IMG/VR virus record: IMGVR_UViG_3300046004_002614
Span: 1 to 40,866 of that record
From: a virus
Strand: one strand, 5' to 3'
Length of the DNA stretch: 40,866 bases
Shown: in pieces, positions 14,175-20,227 of the stretch
How the letters are laid out: every line of letters starts with the position of its first letter
Position numbering within the stretch: position 1 is the stretch's first letter
Program-made: the position numbers and the translations under genes
The notes under the pieces: model-generated
What the model was told of the DNA's origin: nothing
Seen by the model: only the letters and a program-made list of their open reading frames with translations
Databases searched by the model: none

Positions 14175-14498
14175 TTATTTTTTAACTCCATCTATAGCTA
14201 TTACTTTATAGCTACCACGTTTACCACGTGTTTTACCTTCAGCTTTTTCTATAGCTTCTTTCTCTGAAGTAGCCATCACTTCAATTGTCATACCTTCTGG
14301 ACCATAATTGGTGTATTCCCAATATCCTACTTCGTATTCTTGTTCTTTTGGAGCACGAAATTTATTCCTACCAGCTGGTTCAGATAAATTAATATCTGCT
14401 TGTTTAGCTAGATTTTGCATTGCTTGATCGTAATCAGATTCGTTTAATGCTTTTCTAACCTCTTCACGGATTATTTGTTTTAGTTCTGATTTTTTCAT
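14175..14498 (-). CDS. Head-targeting-tagged protein (107 aa)
   Basis: Residues 1-20 are the shared N-terminal peptide (M-K-K-S-E-L-K-Q-I-I-R-E-E-V-R-K-A-L-N-E). The A-L-N-E end fits the T4 prohead-protease rule L/I-x-E. The remainder is a short alpha/beta domain with E-V-G-Y-W-E-Y-T-N-Y-G and a V-M-A-T-S-E-K-E-A-I-E-K-A segment typical of small ferredoxin-like folds. It is last in the tagged series before the promoter at 14139-14170. If the tag is a capsid-targeting sequence, the mature protein of about 87 aa would be packaged in the head. The targeting role is inference by analogy. Confidence 0.8.
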   Translation of the reverse strand: MKKSELKQIIREEVRKALNESDYDQAMQNLAKQADINLSEPAGRNKFRAPKEQEYEVGYWEYTNYGPEGMTIEVMATSEKEAIEKAEGKTRGKRGSYKVIAIDGVKK

Positions 14499-14503
14499 AT
14501 TTT

Positions 14504-14905
14504 TTATACTAAATTTTCTCTTTTCATCATTTCAAGAGATGTTGAATCTGCTGGGTAGATGTTCGGGATGCTTTCAAACCAATCTTCATCTAATACAACT
14601 ATAGAAAAAACATCACCAGTTTCTACATCAACATAATCAAGAGTATGAGACATATTGTAATTTTCTCTATCTGTGTCTGTATTGTTTCTAGGTGATTGTA
14701 TTTGAGGGATAAAACGTGCTTTTTTTTCATTTTTTAAACCTCTAAAATATATAAATACTAATTCTAAGTTATCTTGATCATCAAAATTTAAATCTTCATA
14801 TACCTCTTCGTATTCTTTACCATAAGGTTTAAAGTAGTTAAGATTTTCATTTAATACTTTTCGTATTTCTTCCTTAATGATTTGCTTTAGTTCTGATTTT
14901 TTCAT
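14504..14905 (-). CDS. Head-targeting-tagged protein (133 aa)
   Basis: The start is placed at 14905, where the shared tag begins (M-K-K-S-E-L, ending V-L-N-E at residue 20). An in-frame ATG at 14947 would add 14 residues absent from the other family members. After the tag the sequence is acidic and Tyr-rich (Y-E-E-V-Y-E-D-L-N-F-D-D), then beta strands with L-V-F-I-Y-F-R-G and D-V-F-S-I-V-V-L-D-E-D-W-F. No known enzyme motif. Predicted mature size about 113 aa if cut at L-N-E. Confidence 0.78.
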   Translation of the reverse strand: MKKSELKQIIKEEIRKVLNENLNYFKPYGKEYEEVYEDLNFDDQDNLELVFIYFRGLKNEKKARFIPQIQSPRNNTDTDRENYNMSHTLDYVDVETGDVFSIVVLDEDWFESIPNIYPADSTSLEMMKRENLV

Positions 14906-14960
14906 ATAGTTGTTCCAGTATTGCTGAGTTTGGTATTCGTCGTTCATTTAATAATACATA

Positions 14961-15470
14961 TTAGGATTTTTTAGGACGTCCGCGTCTTCCATTACTATTC
15001 TTAGCACGTTCTGCTTTTTCTGCGTCTTTAATGGCTTTCAATGCCGGATCCATTGGTTTGCGGCCTCTTGAACCACCAGTTGGTACATACACTGCTTTCG
15101 TTTTTAATTCGCCATCTTTCTTTGGTCTGCCACGTTTGCCTGGTGTACCAGTAGATACCTTTTCTTTAACTACATTTTCTGACTTAGTGAAAAATTTACG
15201 CATATTTAACTCAAATGGATGGACAATTACTTCATCTAAGTAATAATTATATGTTCCACCTTCGGAATGCACTACTTCGAATCCACCATTAGGAAAATAT
15301 TTATTTTCACCGGGTTCGTATCTAGCTTTTAATGTAAAATAGGTGTTTGGTTCTTCAAAATAATTTGCCGGTAAAACACGACACTTTGGAACGAATGTGG
15401 TAAATTTTAAATCAACCTCCACGAAATGTTTACGTGGTGGGAATACTGCGTTGTCTGTAACTACTTTCAT
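14961..15470 (-). CDS. Triple AT-hook DNA-binding protein
   Basis: The 169-aa product has an N-terminal beta-rich domain (about 1-100) and a disordered, basic C-terminal tail with three AT-hook-like cores: K-R-G-R-P-K-K near 113, S-R-G-R-K-P near 133, and R-R-G-R-P-K-K at the very end. AT-hooks insert in the minor groove of AT-rich DNA, so it may coat or bend the AT-rich phage genome or host DNA. Its position among head-tagged genes would fit a packaged or early nucleoid-type protein, but it lacks the tag. AAATAAAAGTT precedes the ATG. Confidence 0.8.
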   Translation of the reverse strand: MKVVTDNAVFPPRKHFVEVDLKFTTFVPKCRVLPANYFEEPNTYFTLKARYEPGENKYFPNGGFEVVHSEGGTYNYYLDEVIVHPFELNMRKFFTKSENVVKEKVSTGTPGKRGRPKKDGELKTKAVYVPTGGSRGRKPMDPALKAIKDAEKAERAKNSNGRRGRPKKS

Positions 15471-15494
15471 AACTTTTATTTTTCTTGGTTGATA

Positions 15495-15526
15495 TAAATA
15501 TACGAAAGAGGGCCTGGTAATCCAAG
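15495..15526 (-). promoter_or_regulatory. Promoter fused to a hairpin
   Basis: CTTGGATTAC (CTTG at 15526-15523), 20 nt, TATATTTA (15502-15495), minus strand, upstream of the AT-hook gene. The -33 is in the 5' arm of the hairpin at 15509-15530. Confidence 0.72.
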
Positions 15527-15530
15527 CCCT
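15509..15530 (-). terminator. Terminator-like hairpin overlapping a promoter
   Basis: On the minus strand AGGGCTTGG / CCAGGCCCT (9 bp with one G-U) closes an ATTA loop and is followed by CTTTC. The T tract is weaker than at 4487 or 36580, so termination may be partial. It lies 4 nt after the stop of a tagged gene. Confidence 0.6.
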
Positions 15531-15534
15531 TTAA

Positions 15535-15891
15535 TTATTTTTTACGTAAAGCCACAAAATCGGCACCTGTTATTTTATCTGCAGGTGGCGCAGCTGATGC
15601 TATTTTCTTTTGTTTAGGGGAAAGTGCTTTCTCGTCTAATTGAGAATTGTAATTCTTTAAAAAATTATATACTTCTTCAACATCGTCTTTTGATGTTGTG
15701 ATGTGGTCGTTTGCCCAGTCATGTCCATTTGATAGAATTTGATCTACCATCATTGGATCCATTTGAAGCATTGCGTCAACTGCATCTTTAATGGTTTTGA
15801 GGTTTTGGAAAAACATATAGTTGGATGTGTTTTCCTTCAATACGATTTGAATTTCTTCGCGAATAATTTGTTGGAGTTGCGATTTTTTCAT
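15535..15891 (-). CDS. Head-targeting-tagged protein (118 aa)
   Basis: The tag reads M-K-K-S-Q-L-Q-Q-I-I-R-E-E-I and ends V-L-K-E, a protease-type L-x-E site. The body is helical (Q-N-L-K-T-I-K-D-A-V-D-A-M-L-Q-M-D-P) with an Ala/Pro/Lys-rich stretch near residue 95 (K-I-A-S-A-A-P-P-A-D-K). Last gene before the fused terminator/promoter. Function of the mature part unknown. Confidence 0.78.
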   Translation of the reverse strand: MKKSQLQQIIREEIQIVLKENTSNYMFFQNLKTIKDAVDAMLQMDPMMVDQILSNGHDWANDHITTSKDDVEEVYNFLKNYNSQLDEKALSPKQKKIASAAPPADKITGADFVALRKK

Positions 15892-15893
15892 GT

Positions 15894-16247
15894 TTAGTCT
15901 TTTCTAGAATGTTTTGGATATACTAAATCTTGCTCACTAGAGTCAGTATTTGTATTAACTCCTCCTGGATGTTCACGTTCAGCATTCCACCTTCCTATAA
16001 CAAATTTACCTATAATATACGATATATCATCACCAATTTCACCACCACCATACTTTTCATTATAATCAACTAATTCCCAATCTTTTTTGTCTTTACCCCA
16101 ATAATAATCAAGAGCTTTTTCAAAGTCCTCTTTATTATCATAAAGGTTAAATCCATTACTGTACGCTACTGGTTTAGGTGGTTCGTTTTCGTTTAATACT
16201 TTGCGTATTTCTTCTTTTATGATTTGTTTTAATTCTGATTTTTTCAT
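15894..16247 (-). CDS. Head-targeting-tagged protein (117 aa)
   Basis: It has a perfect copy of the tag ending V-L-N-E at residue 20, then a domain with E-D-F-E-K-A-L-D-Y-Y-W-G-K-D and a Gly-rich turn (K-Y-G-G-G-E-I-G-D-D). The C-terminus is polar and His/Lys-containing. Spaced 2 nt from each neighbour, so cotranslated in a run of five. No known family. Confidence 0.78.
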   Translation of the reverse strand: MKKSELKQIIKEEIRKVLNENEPPKPVAYSNGFNLYDNKEDFEKALDYYWGKDKKDWELVDYNEKYGGGEIGDDISYIIGKFVIGRWNAEREHPGGVNTNTDSSEQDLVYPKHSRKD

Positions 16248-16249
16248 GT

Positions 16250-16588
16250 TTATTTAGTCATATATAATTTACACTCAAATCCATGATCATCTAATAAATC
16301 ATTAACTTGTCTAATATATAGACTTTTATCAGATGTTTTAGGTTCAATACCAATTGAAAACTTTCCACCACCTATTGAATGGCCATCGCTATCCAATGCT
16401 TTAAGTGTGTTTTTTCCAAATGAGTGGGGTCGTAAGCCTTTGTTAGTTCTAACACCAGTATTAATAAAAGTAATAGCATCTAACAATTCGTCAATATTTG
16501 GCCCTATTAACTCAATATTTGATTGTTGTTCTTTTAATACCTTACTAATTTCTTCTTTGATAATTTGTTTTAATTCTGATTTTTTCAT
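16250..16588 (-). CDS. Head-targeting-tagged protein (112 aa)
   Basis: The tag ends V-L-K-E at residue 20. The body is alpha/beta: I-G-P-N-I-D-E-L-L-D-A-I-T-F-I-N-T-G, a Lys/His-rich turn, then G-G-G-K-F-S-I-G-I-E and a final helix with D-D-H-G-F-E-C-K-L-Y. No catalytic signature seen. Same 2-nt spacing as the neighbours. Confidence 0.78.
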   Translation of the reverse strand: MKKSELKQIIKEEISKVLKEQQSNIELIGPNIDELLDAITFINTGVRTNKGLRPHSFGKNTLKALDSDGHSIGGGKFSIGIEPKTSDKSLYIRQVNDLLDDHGFECKLYMTK

Positions 16589-16590
16589 GG

Positions 16591-16878
16591 TTAAATTTCG
16601 TTTTCTAGATCTTCTATCTCCATTGATAGCTTTTTTTGTATTAGTTTAAAAGCCTTAGCTTTGTCAATATTCATTCCTAATTGTTTAGCTGCCTTTATGA
16701 CAATGTTAAACTTTTCATCACCTGGAGTTATCAAATCAAACACATCTAATTTATTTAATAATTTAACTTCTGCTGGTGTTCTTTGGAATAGATGTTTAAT
16801 CTTATCAACGATAGACTCCTCTTTTAATACTTTTTGAATCTCTTCTTTAATTAGAGAATGTAGTTCGGATTTTTTCAT
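16591..16878 (-). CDS. Head-targeting-tagged protein (95 aa)
   Basis: The tag here is more diverged (M-K-K-S-E-L-H-S-L-I-K-E-E-I-Q) but keeps V-L-K-E. The body is helical and Lys-rich, with D-K-I-K-H-L-F-Q-R-T-P-A-E-V-K and a C-terminal amphipathic helix (F-K-L-I-Q-K-K-L-S-M-E-I-E-D-L). It is the smallest member of the run. Function unknown. Confidence 0.76.
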   Translation of the reverse strand: MKKSELHSLIKEEIQKVLKEESIVDKIKHLFQRTPAEVKLLNKLDVFDLITPGDEKFNIVIKAAKQLGMNIDKAKAFKLIQKKLSMEIEDLENEI

Positions 16879-16879
16879 A

Positions 16880-17227
16880 TTATTTAAACTTCATTGGAAA
16901 TCCATTTTCGTCTGTAATGGATAATTTATATTTATCAACTATTATCTCTTTAGCCTTCATCACAAACATCTTATTGCTTTTTAAGTCTGCTGATCCAGCC
17001 AACATCTCTTTTATGTTGTAGTAGAAGTCAGATAATTGATCTGCTGTTTTAATGTTTGCAGACTTTCTTCTTTCAGGTCTCATATCATCAACATATCCAC
17101 CACCTTTAACCATTGGTTCTGCAATATTAACTAGTTCTAATGCAGCAGCTGCAAAGGTATTAGTGGCTTCTTTTAAAACCTTACTAATTTCTTCTTTGAT
17201 GATTTGTTTTAATTCTGAGTGTTTCAT
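16880..17227 (-). CDS. Head-targeting-tagged protein (115 aa)
   Basis: The tag starts M-K-H-S-E-L-K-Q-I-I and ends V-L-K-E. The body is helical: A-A-A-L-E-L-V-N-I-A-E-P-M-V-K, a Gly-Gly-Tyr turn, a basic R-P-E-R-R-K-S segment and K-A-K-E-I-I-V-D-K-Y. It is first in the tagged run, directly after the 47-aa basic protein gene (3 nt), so the run is probably transcribed with that gene from the late-type promoter candidate at 17388-17395. Confidence 0.78.
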   Translation of the reverse strand: MKHSELKQIIKEEISKVLKEATNTFAAAALELVNIAEPMVKGGGYVDDMRPERRKSANIKTADQLSDFYYNIKEMLAGSADLKSNKMFVMKAKEIIVDKYKLSITDENGFPMKFK

Positions 17228-17230
17228 GTT

Positions 17231-17374
17231 TTATCTTCCTTGACCTGTGTACGCTTTAGCGTAATGTTTACCTGTTTTATGTACGCTATTTTTTTTCTTA
17301 CTATGAACTCCGGGGCGTTTTATTCTTGCCTTTTTTATAACTCCACGTGATGATGTTTCTTTTGCCTTTGCCAT
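17231..17374 (-). CDS. Small, very basic phage protein (47 aa)
   Basis: The product starts M-A-K-A-K-E-T-S-S-R and contains a K-R-P-G-V-H-S-K-K-K segment, ending in Y-A-K-A-Y-T-G-Q-G-R. About one third of residues are Lys, Arg or His. Short proteins with R-P-G-V-x-x-K and a G-Q-G-R end occur in many large aquatic phages, as I recall, without a known role. A nucleic-acid-binding head protein is plausible. The gene fills the gap before the tagged run and has A-rich sequence before the ATG. Confidence 0.68.
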   Translation of the reverse strand: MAKAKETSSRGVIKKARIKRPGVHSKKKNSVHKTGKHYAKAYTGQGR

Positions 17375-17387
17375 TATCTTAATAAAT

Positions 17388-17395
17388 TATTTATA
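17388..17395 (-). promoter_or_regulatory. Possible T4-type late promoter element
   Basis: An exact TATAAATA octamer, the T4 late promoter core, lies 13 nt upstream of the ATG of the 47-aa basic gene on the minus strand. No -33 element is needed by this type. In AT-rich DNA one octamer alone is weak evidence. Confidence 0.35.
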
Positions 17396-17419
17396 TTTTA
17401 CAATACATATATTAATTTA

Positions 17420-17722
17420 TTAATTGTCAACTAAAGTTTGAATACCAATATTAATTTTTGCACATTCTTCATATAATTCGCGTTCTTCAAAGTATTTTAA
17501 ATTTTCCTTCAAAGTATCAACAAAATTAGCTCGTTCTAACGTTATATCAAATATAACATTTTCTTCAACGCACTTTACAGAAAGCACGTGTACATTTTTC
17601 TTTCGCGTTTTTTTGTTGCTTAAAATGGCACTAACAATCGCTTCTGATATACTGAAATGTTTTTTGTTAACCATGTCTTGAAATTCCTCAAGTGTGTTAA
17701 CTTTAAATTCTTTAGGTTTCAT
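17420..17722 (-). CDS. Hypothetical protein, 100 aa
   Basis: Starts M-K-P-K-E-F-K-V-N-T-L-E-E-F. Basic middle (N-K-K-T-R-K-K-N-V-H-V) between two helical regions; beta strands V-L-S-V-K-C-V and V-I-F-D-I-T-L. The C-terminus contains E-E-R-E-L-Y-E-E-C-A-K. It follows the 51-aa gene by 2 nt. Function unknown. Confidence 0.7.
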   Translation of the reverse strand: MKPKEFKVNTLEEFQDMVNKKHFSISEAIVSAILSNKKTRKKNVHVLSVKCVEENVIFDITLERANFVDTLKENLKYFEERELYEECAKINIGIQTLVDN

Positions 17723-17724
17723 AA

Positions 17725-17880
17725 TTAAAATAATTTAAGGAAGTTTGGATTTATCTTCTTCTCTTTTAATAGTTGCATTTTTTCATCGTTTTTCAACATT
17801 TGAGTGGCTAATCTTTCTAGGTGTTGAGCTTTTTGACCCTCATAGTCTTTAACTAGTTTATTGTGCTTCTTGTTTTTCAT
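17725..17880 (-). CDS. Small helical basic protein (51 aa)
   Basis: Starts M-K-N-K-K-H-N-K-L-V-K and is one long charged helix with Leu/Met heptads (HLERLATQMLKNDEKMQLL), ending N-F-L-K-L-F. It ends 2 nt before the next gene, which supports expression. Coiled-coil or nucleic-acid-associated role possible. Confidence 0.6.
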   Translation of the reverse strand: MKNKKHNKLVKDYEGQKAQHLERLATQMLKNDEKMQLLKEKKINPNFLKLF

Positions 17881-17894
17881 CAATTATAAATATT

Positions 17895-18545
17895 CTACAA
17901 TCTTGAAATAAATTCAGAGCCGTCATTTTCAGGTGTAGGTGGTTGATATAATCCTAATTTTTCTAATTGTTGTTTTTGAAAGTCATCTAATTCAAATTCA
18001 ATTGCGTCAGTAGTTCCATTTGTTGGTGTATGTGTTTCTAACTGATGTAAGTCTTGTTTATTAAATATATCGCCGTGATTTAAGAAAAAGCAATTATAAC
18101 ATAAAAATCTAATGTTACCTAAGTTATAATGAGCTGGGTTGTTATCCTTAAAATTTAATATTATGGGCACCTTATAGTCACTAACTCGTCGTTCACTAAA
18201 TCCACATATAGCACATTCCTCTTTTAAGAAATTCTCCTCAATCATCCTCTTCTTGATTTCCTCAGGTTTAAAATGAGTGTGGGATATTCTTCCCTCAATG
18301 ATGTCTATTGTTTTAAACTTACTATTTTTCTTTGGATTTTTCCCCCATTTAGCAATACCTAATCCTTTAGGATTTAAATGTATATCAAATAATGTTCTAC
18401 CACCTTCAAATTCATTATATCGTTTAGCCCACATTTTATAATGACTATAAGAGCAATTCATAAATCTAGCAGCTGCCCTGTTAGACTTAGTGTTATGCAT
18501 AGCTAACAGTATTTGCTCCTTAGTAAGTGGTTTAGGTTTAGGCAT
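17895..18545 (-). CDS. Zinc-binding HNH-like protein with HTH
   Basis: The 216-aa product has an N-terminal helix-turn-helix-like segment (about 8-40, S-N-R-A-A-A-R-F-M-N-C-S-Y-S-H) and a central C-A-I-C-G (111-115) and C-Y-N-C (149-152) pair with N-F-K-D-N-N-P between them. This is the frame of HNH endonucleases, but the usual D-H-I-N catalytic His is replaced (I-I-L-N-F-K-D), so catalysis is doubtful. The C-terminus is Gln/Pro-rich. It may be a homing-endonuclease relic or a DNA-binding regulator that kept the zinc fold. Follows the DksA-like gene by 1 nt. Confidence 0.72.
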   Translation of the reverse strand: MPKPKPLTKEQILLAMHNTKSNRAAARFMNCSYSHYKMWAKRYNEFEGGRTLFDIHLNPKGLGIAKWGKNPKKNSKFKTIDIIEGRISHTHFKPEEIKKRMIEENFLKEECAICGFSERRVSDYKVPIILNFKDNNPAHYNLGNIRFLCYNCFFLNHGDIFNKQDLHQLETHTPTNGTTDAIEFELDDFQKQQLEKLGLYQPPTPENDGSEFISRL

Positions 18546-18546
18546 A

Positions 18547-18849
18547 CTATGCTAATTCAGTTGGATCTACTTCGTCATTTTCTACTTCTTCTTCTTCTTC
18601 AAATTCGTCTGGATGAGTAATTTCATCTACTCGTTTACCATTTTTTAAACGTTCTATTTCTTGAAATTTAACATATTCATCATGATCCATGATTATTGTT
18701 TCATTGTAAGTATGATCACCTGTTCCTTTTGTAACTGTAATTCCTGCTTTTTGTTTTGTGTTAGAACAAGCAACACATCTAGTAGCGCTTGGTAAAATCT
18801 CTAATCGTTTTGGGTGAATTTCTTCACCACATATGATACATTTTTTCAT
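18547..18849 (-). CDS. DksA/TraR-type zinc-finger protein
   Basis: From the ATG at 18849 the product is 100 aa. It opens with M-K-K-C-I-I-C-G-E-E-I and a second pair in R-C-V-A-C-S-N, spaced as in the C4 zinc finger of DksA/TraR proteins. An acidic C-terminal tail follows (E-E-E-E-E-V-E-N-D-E-V). The longer in-frame start at 18897 is rejected because TAAAAGTT lies just before this ATG. Phage DksA-like proteins can act on RNA polymerase; here the coiled coil that reaches the secondary channel is missing, so such action is uncertain. Confidence 0.78.
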   Translation of the reverse strand: MKKCIICGEEIHPKRLEILPSATRCVACSNTKQKAGITVTKGTGDHTYNETIIMDHDEYVKFQEIERLKNGKRVDEITHPDEFEEEEEVENDEVDPTELA

Positions 18850-18854
18850 AACTT

Positions 18855-19253
18855 TTATTTGTTTTTTTCTTCTTCTAATTTTTTTAAAAAATCCCAAAGT
18901 TCTTGGGGTGTACTTAAAATAATATTTTGTGGTTCTTTATCATTATTTTGTACTGCTAATGATTGCATGTTTCCATCCATATCTACTCTTCCAAATATAT
19001 ACCATAATATAATTTCAGATTTCCATGGACCATACTTTAATAAGATTAAATTCTCCATAATACGAAAATATTCTTCTTCATATTCTAAAAAACTAATTTT
19101 AAACATATCGTATAGTTTATTTGATCTATCCCAACATTTATATATTATTTCTATAGTTTCGACAAATAATTCCTCTTCAGAAATGGTTACTTCTTTTTTG
19201 GAGCGTTTGTTTAATTTTAACTTTTTACCAAAGTTACTTAGATTTAGTTTCAT
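18855..19253 (-). CDS. Hypothetical protein, 132 aa
   Basis: The N-terminus is basic (K-K-L-K-L-N-K-R-S-K-K). The remainder is helical and aromatic (I-E-I-I-Y-K-C-W-D-R-S-N-K-L-Y-D-M-F; L-L-K-Y-G-P-W-K-S-E-I-I-L-W-Y-I-F). It overlaps the upstream 61-aa gene by 20 nt and precedes the DksA-like gene by 5 nt. The aromatic core could suit a structural protein, but nothing specific is recognised. Confidence 0.72.
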   Translation of the reverse strand: MKLNLSNFGKKLKLNKRSKKEVTISEEELFVETIEIIYKCWDRSNKLYDMFKISFLEYEEEYFRIMENLILLKYGPWKSEIILWYIFGRVDMDGNMQSLAVQNNDKEPQNIILSTPQELWDFLKKLEEEKNK

Positions 19254-19419
19254 AAGAATTTATTATTTCAAATAATGTTAAAAATAAATGTTCCTTCATT
19301 TGTTTTCGATTTGCAAAATGCGTTAATGCGCTTTCAAAGTCAAATGCTAGAATTTTGTCGATCGCTTCCTTGTTTGGGTCGTTTTTAGCGTAGTAGTAGT
19401 AAGGTTTGTATTCTGGCAT
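19234..19419 (-). CDS. Hypothetical protein, 61 aa
   Basis: Starts M-P-E-Y-K-P-Y-Y-Y-Y-A-K-N, Tyr-rich, then a helix with A-L-T-H-F-A-N-R-K-Q-M-K-E-H. First gene after the promoter at 19436-19467. It overlaps the next gene by 20 nt in another frame. Function unknown. Confidence 0.65.
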   Translation of the reverse strand: MPEYKPYYYYAKNDPNKEAIDKILAFDFESALTHFANRKQMKEHLFLTLFEIINSYETKSK

Positions 19420-19435
19420 GATTTTTAATTTTTGA

Positions 19436-19467
19436 TAAATATATGAAAGAGAGTTCTAGAATCCTAA
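19436..19467 (-). promoter_or_regulatory. Bacteroidota-type -33/-7 promoter
   Basis: TTAGGATTCT (TTAG at 19467-19464), 20 nt, TATATTTA (19443-19436), minus strand. It restarts transcription just after the last gene of the glycan island. Confidence 0.74.
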
Positions 19468-19468
19468 T

Positions 19469-20227
19469 TTAAAGATATTTTGAGTTATCTAAAGGATTAT
19501 GTTTTATATAAGAACCCCATTTGTACTTAGCGTATTCATGTCCATTCATTTCAGCTTGTCTTCTTTTTTCTCCATTTACAGATATAGAAGCAAAGTGATA
19601 AAGGTGACATTCGTATGTTCTAAGCATCTTCATTCCTGATAATTGGCATTTAAGAAAGAAATCCCAATCCGCAACCATTCCTTGCTCATAATTTTCATCC
19701 CAACCACCTACTTTTAAGTAATCTATTTTAGACATAAAAATGGGTAGTGTAGAACCAGTTTCGTCTACTTTATATCCTGAGGTAACATGGTAATCAAACA
19801 TCCAAAATTTCTCTAAATCAAATGTTTTAGGATCTCTTCCTAAATTCTCAATTATAAATTGAGGAAACATACTAGGTGTAGGTTCTATTTGATTTGGAGA
19901 TACTACTGAGTTTGGTTGATAAGATTCTAGTAATGATAGATCCCAGTTTCGTGGAAATACATTATCATCATTTACTATTAAAACTAAATCATACTTTGCA
20001 TTATAAACGCCTAAATTAGTACCTCTACATAGTCCTACATTTTCTTTTAAATCCAGTATATCAATTGATTTAGCATATTTTTCGAGTACTTCTTTATTGA
20101 TATCGTAAAAACCATCTACAACTACTATAATTTGGTTTTTTCTATCTTGCTGTCCTTCGATTGCTGATTTAAGACATAAGTCTAAGGCATCTGGGGATTT
20201 ATAAGTGGGTATTATTACTGATATCAT
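19469..20227 (-). CDS. Family 2 glycosyltransferase
   Basis: The 252-aa product has the GT-A fold order of GT2 enzymes: I-S-V-I-I-P-T-Y-K-S at the start, V-V-V-D-G-F-Y-D near 36, E-N-V-G-L-C-R-G-T-N near 62, the metal-binding V-N-D-D-N near 83, and G-G-W-D-E-N-Y near 177 followed by W-D-F-F-L. It would move a sugar from a nucleotide donor to an acceptor. It is the last gene of the island operon and overlaps the preceding gene by 4 nt. Donor and acceptor unknown. Confidence 0.88.
   Translation of the reverse strand: MISVIIPTYKSPDALDLCLKSAIEGQQDRKNQIIVVVDGFYDINKEVLEKYAKSIDILDLKENVGLCRGTNLGVYNAKYDLVLIVNDDNVFPRNWDLSLLESYQPNSVVSPNQIEPTPSMFPQFIIENLGRDPKTFDLEKFWMFDYHVTSGYKVDETGSTLPIFMSKIDYLKVGGWDENYEQGMVADWDFFLKCQLSGMKMLRTYECHLYHFASISVNGEKRRQAEMNGHEYAKYKWGSYIKHNPLDNSKYL

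Larger units (their letters stand above)
14437..17227 (-). repeat. Recurrent 60-bp cassette encoding the shared N-terminal peptide
   Basis: Seven genes in this interval start with nearly the same 60 bp, including an A-rich ATG context and codons for M-K-K-S-E-L-K-Q-I-I-K-E-E-I. Even synonymous positions are often shared (ATGAAAAAATCAGAATTAAA occurs in several), while the sequences after codon 20 are unrelated. This suggests a mobile 5' cassette or repeated gene duplication with replacement of the 3' part. An eighth, more divergent copy is at 37704-37763. Confidence 0.85.

Noticed and set aside
14905-14947. Longer start for the 133-aa tagged protein
   Set aside because: It would place 14 residues before the shared tag, unlike the other tagged proteins, and the ATG at 14905 is the tag's own start.
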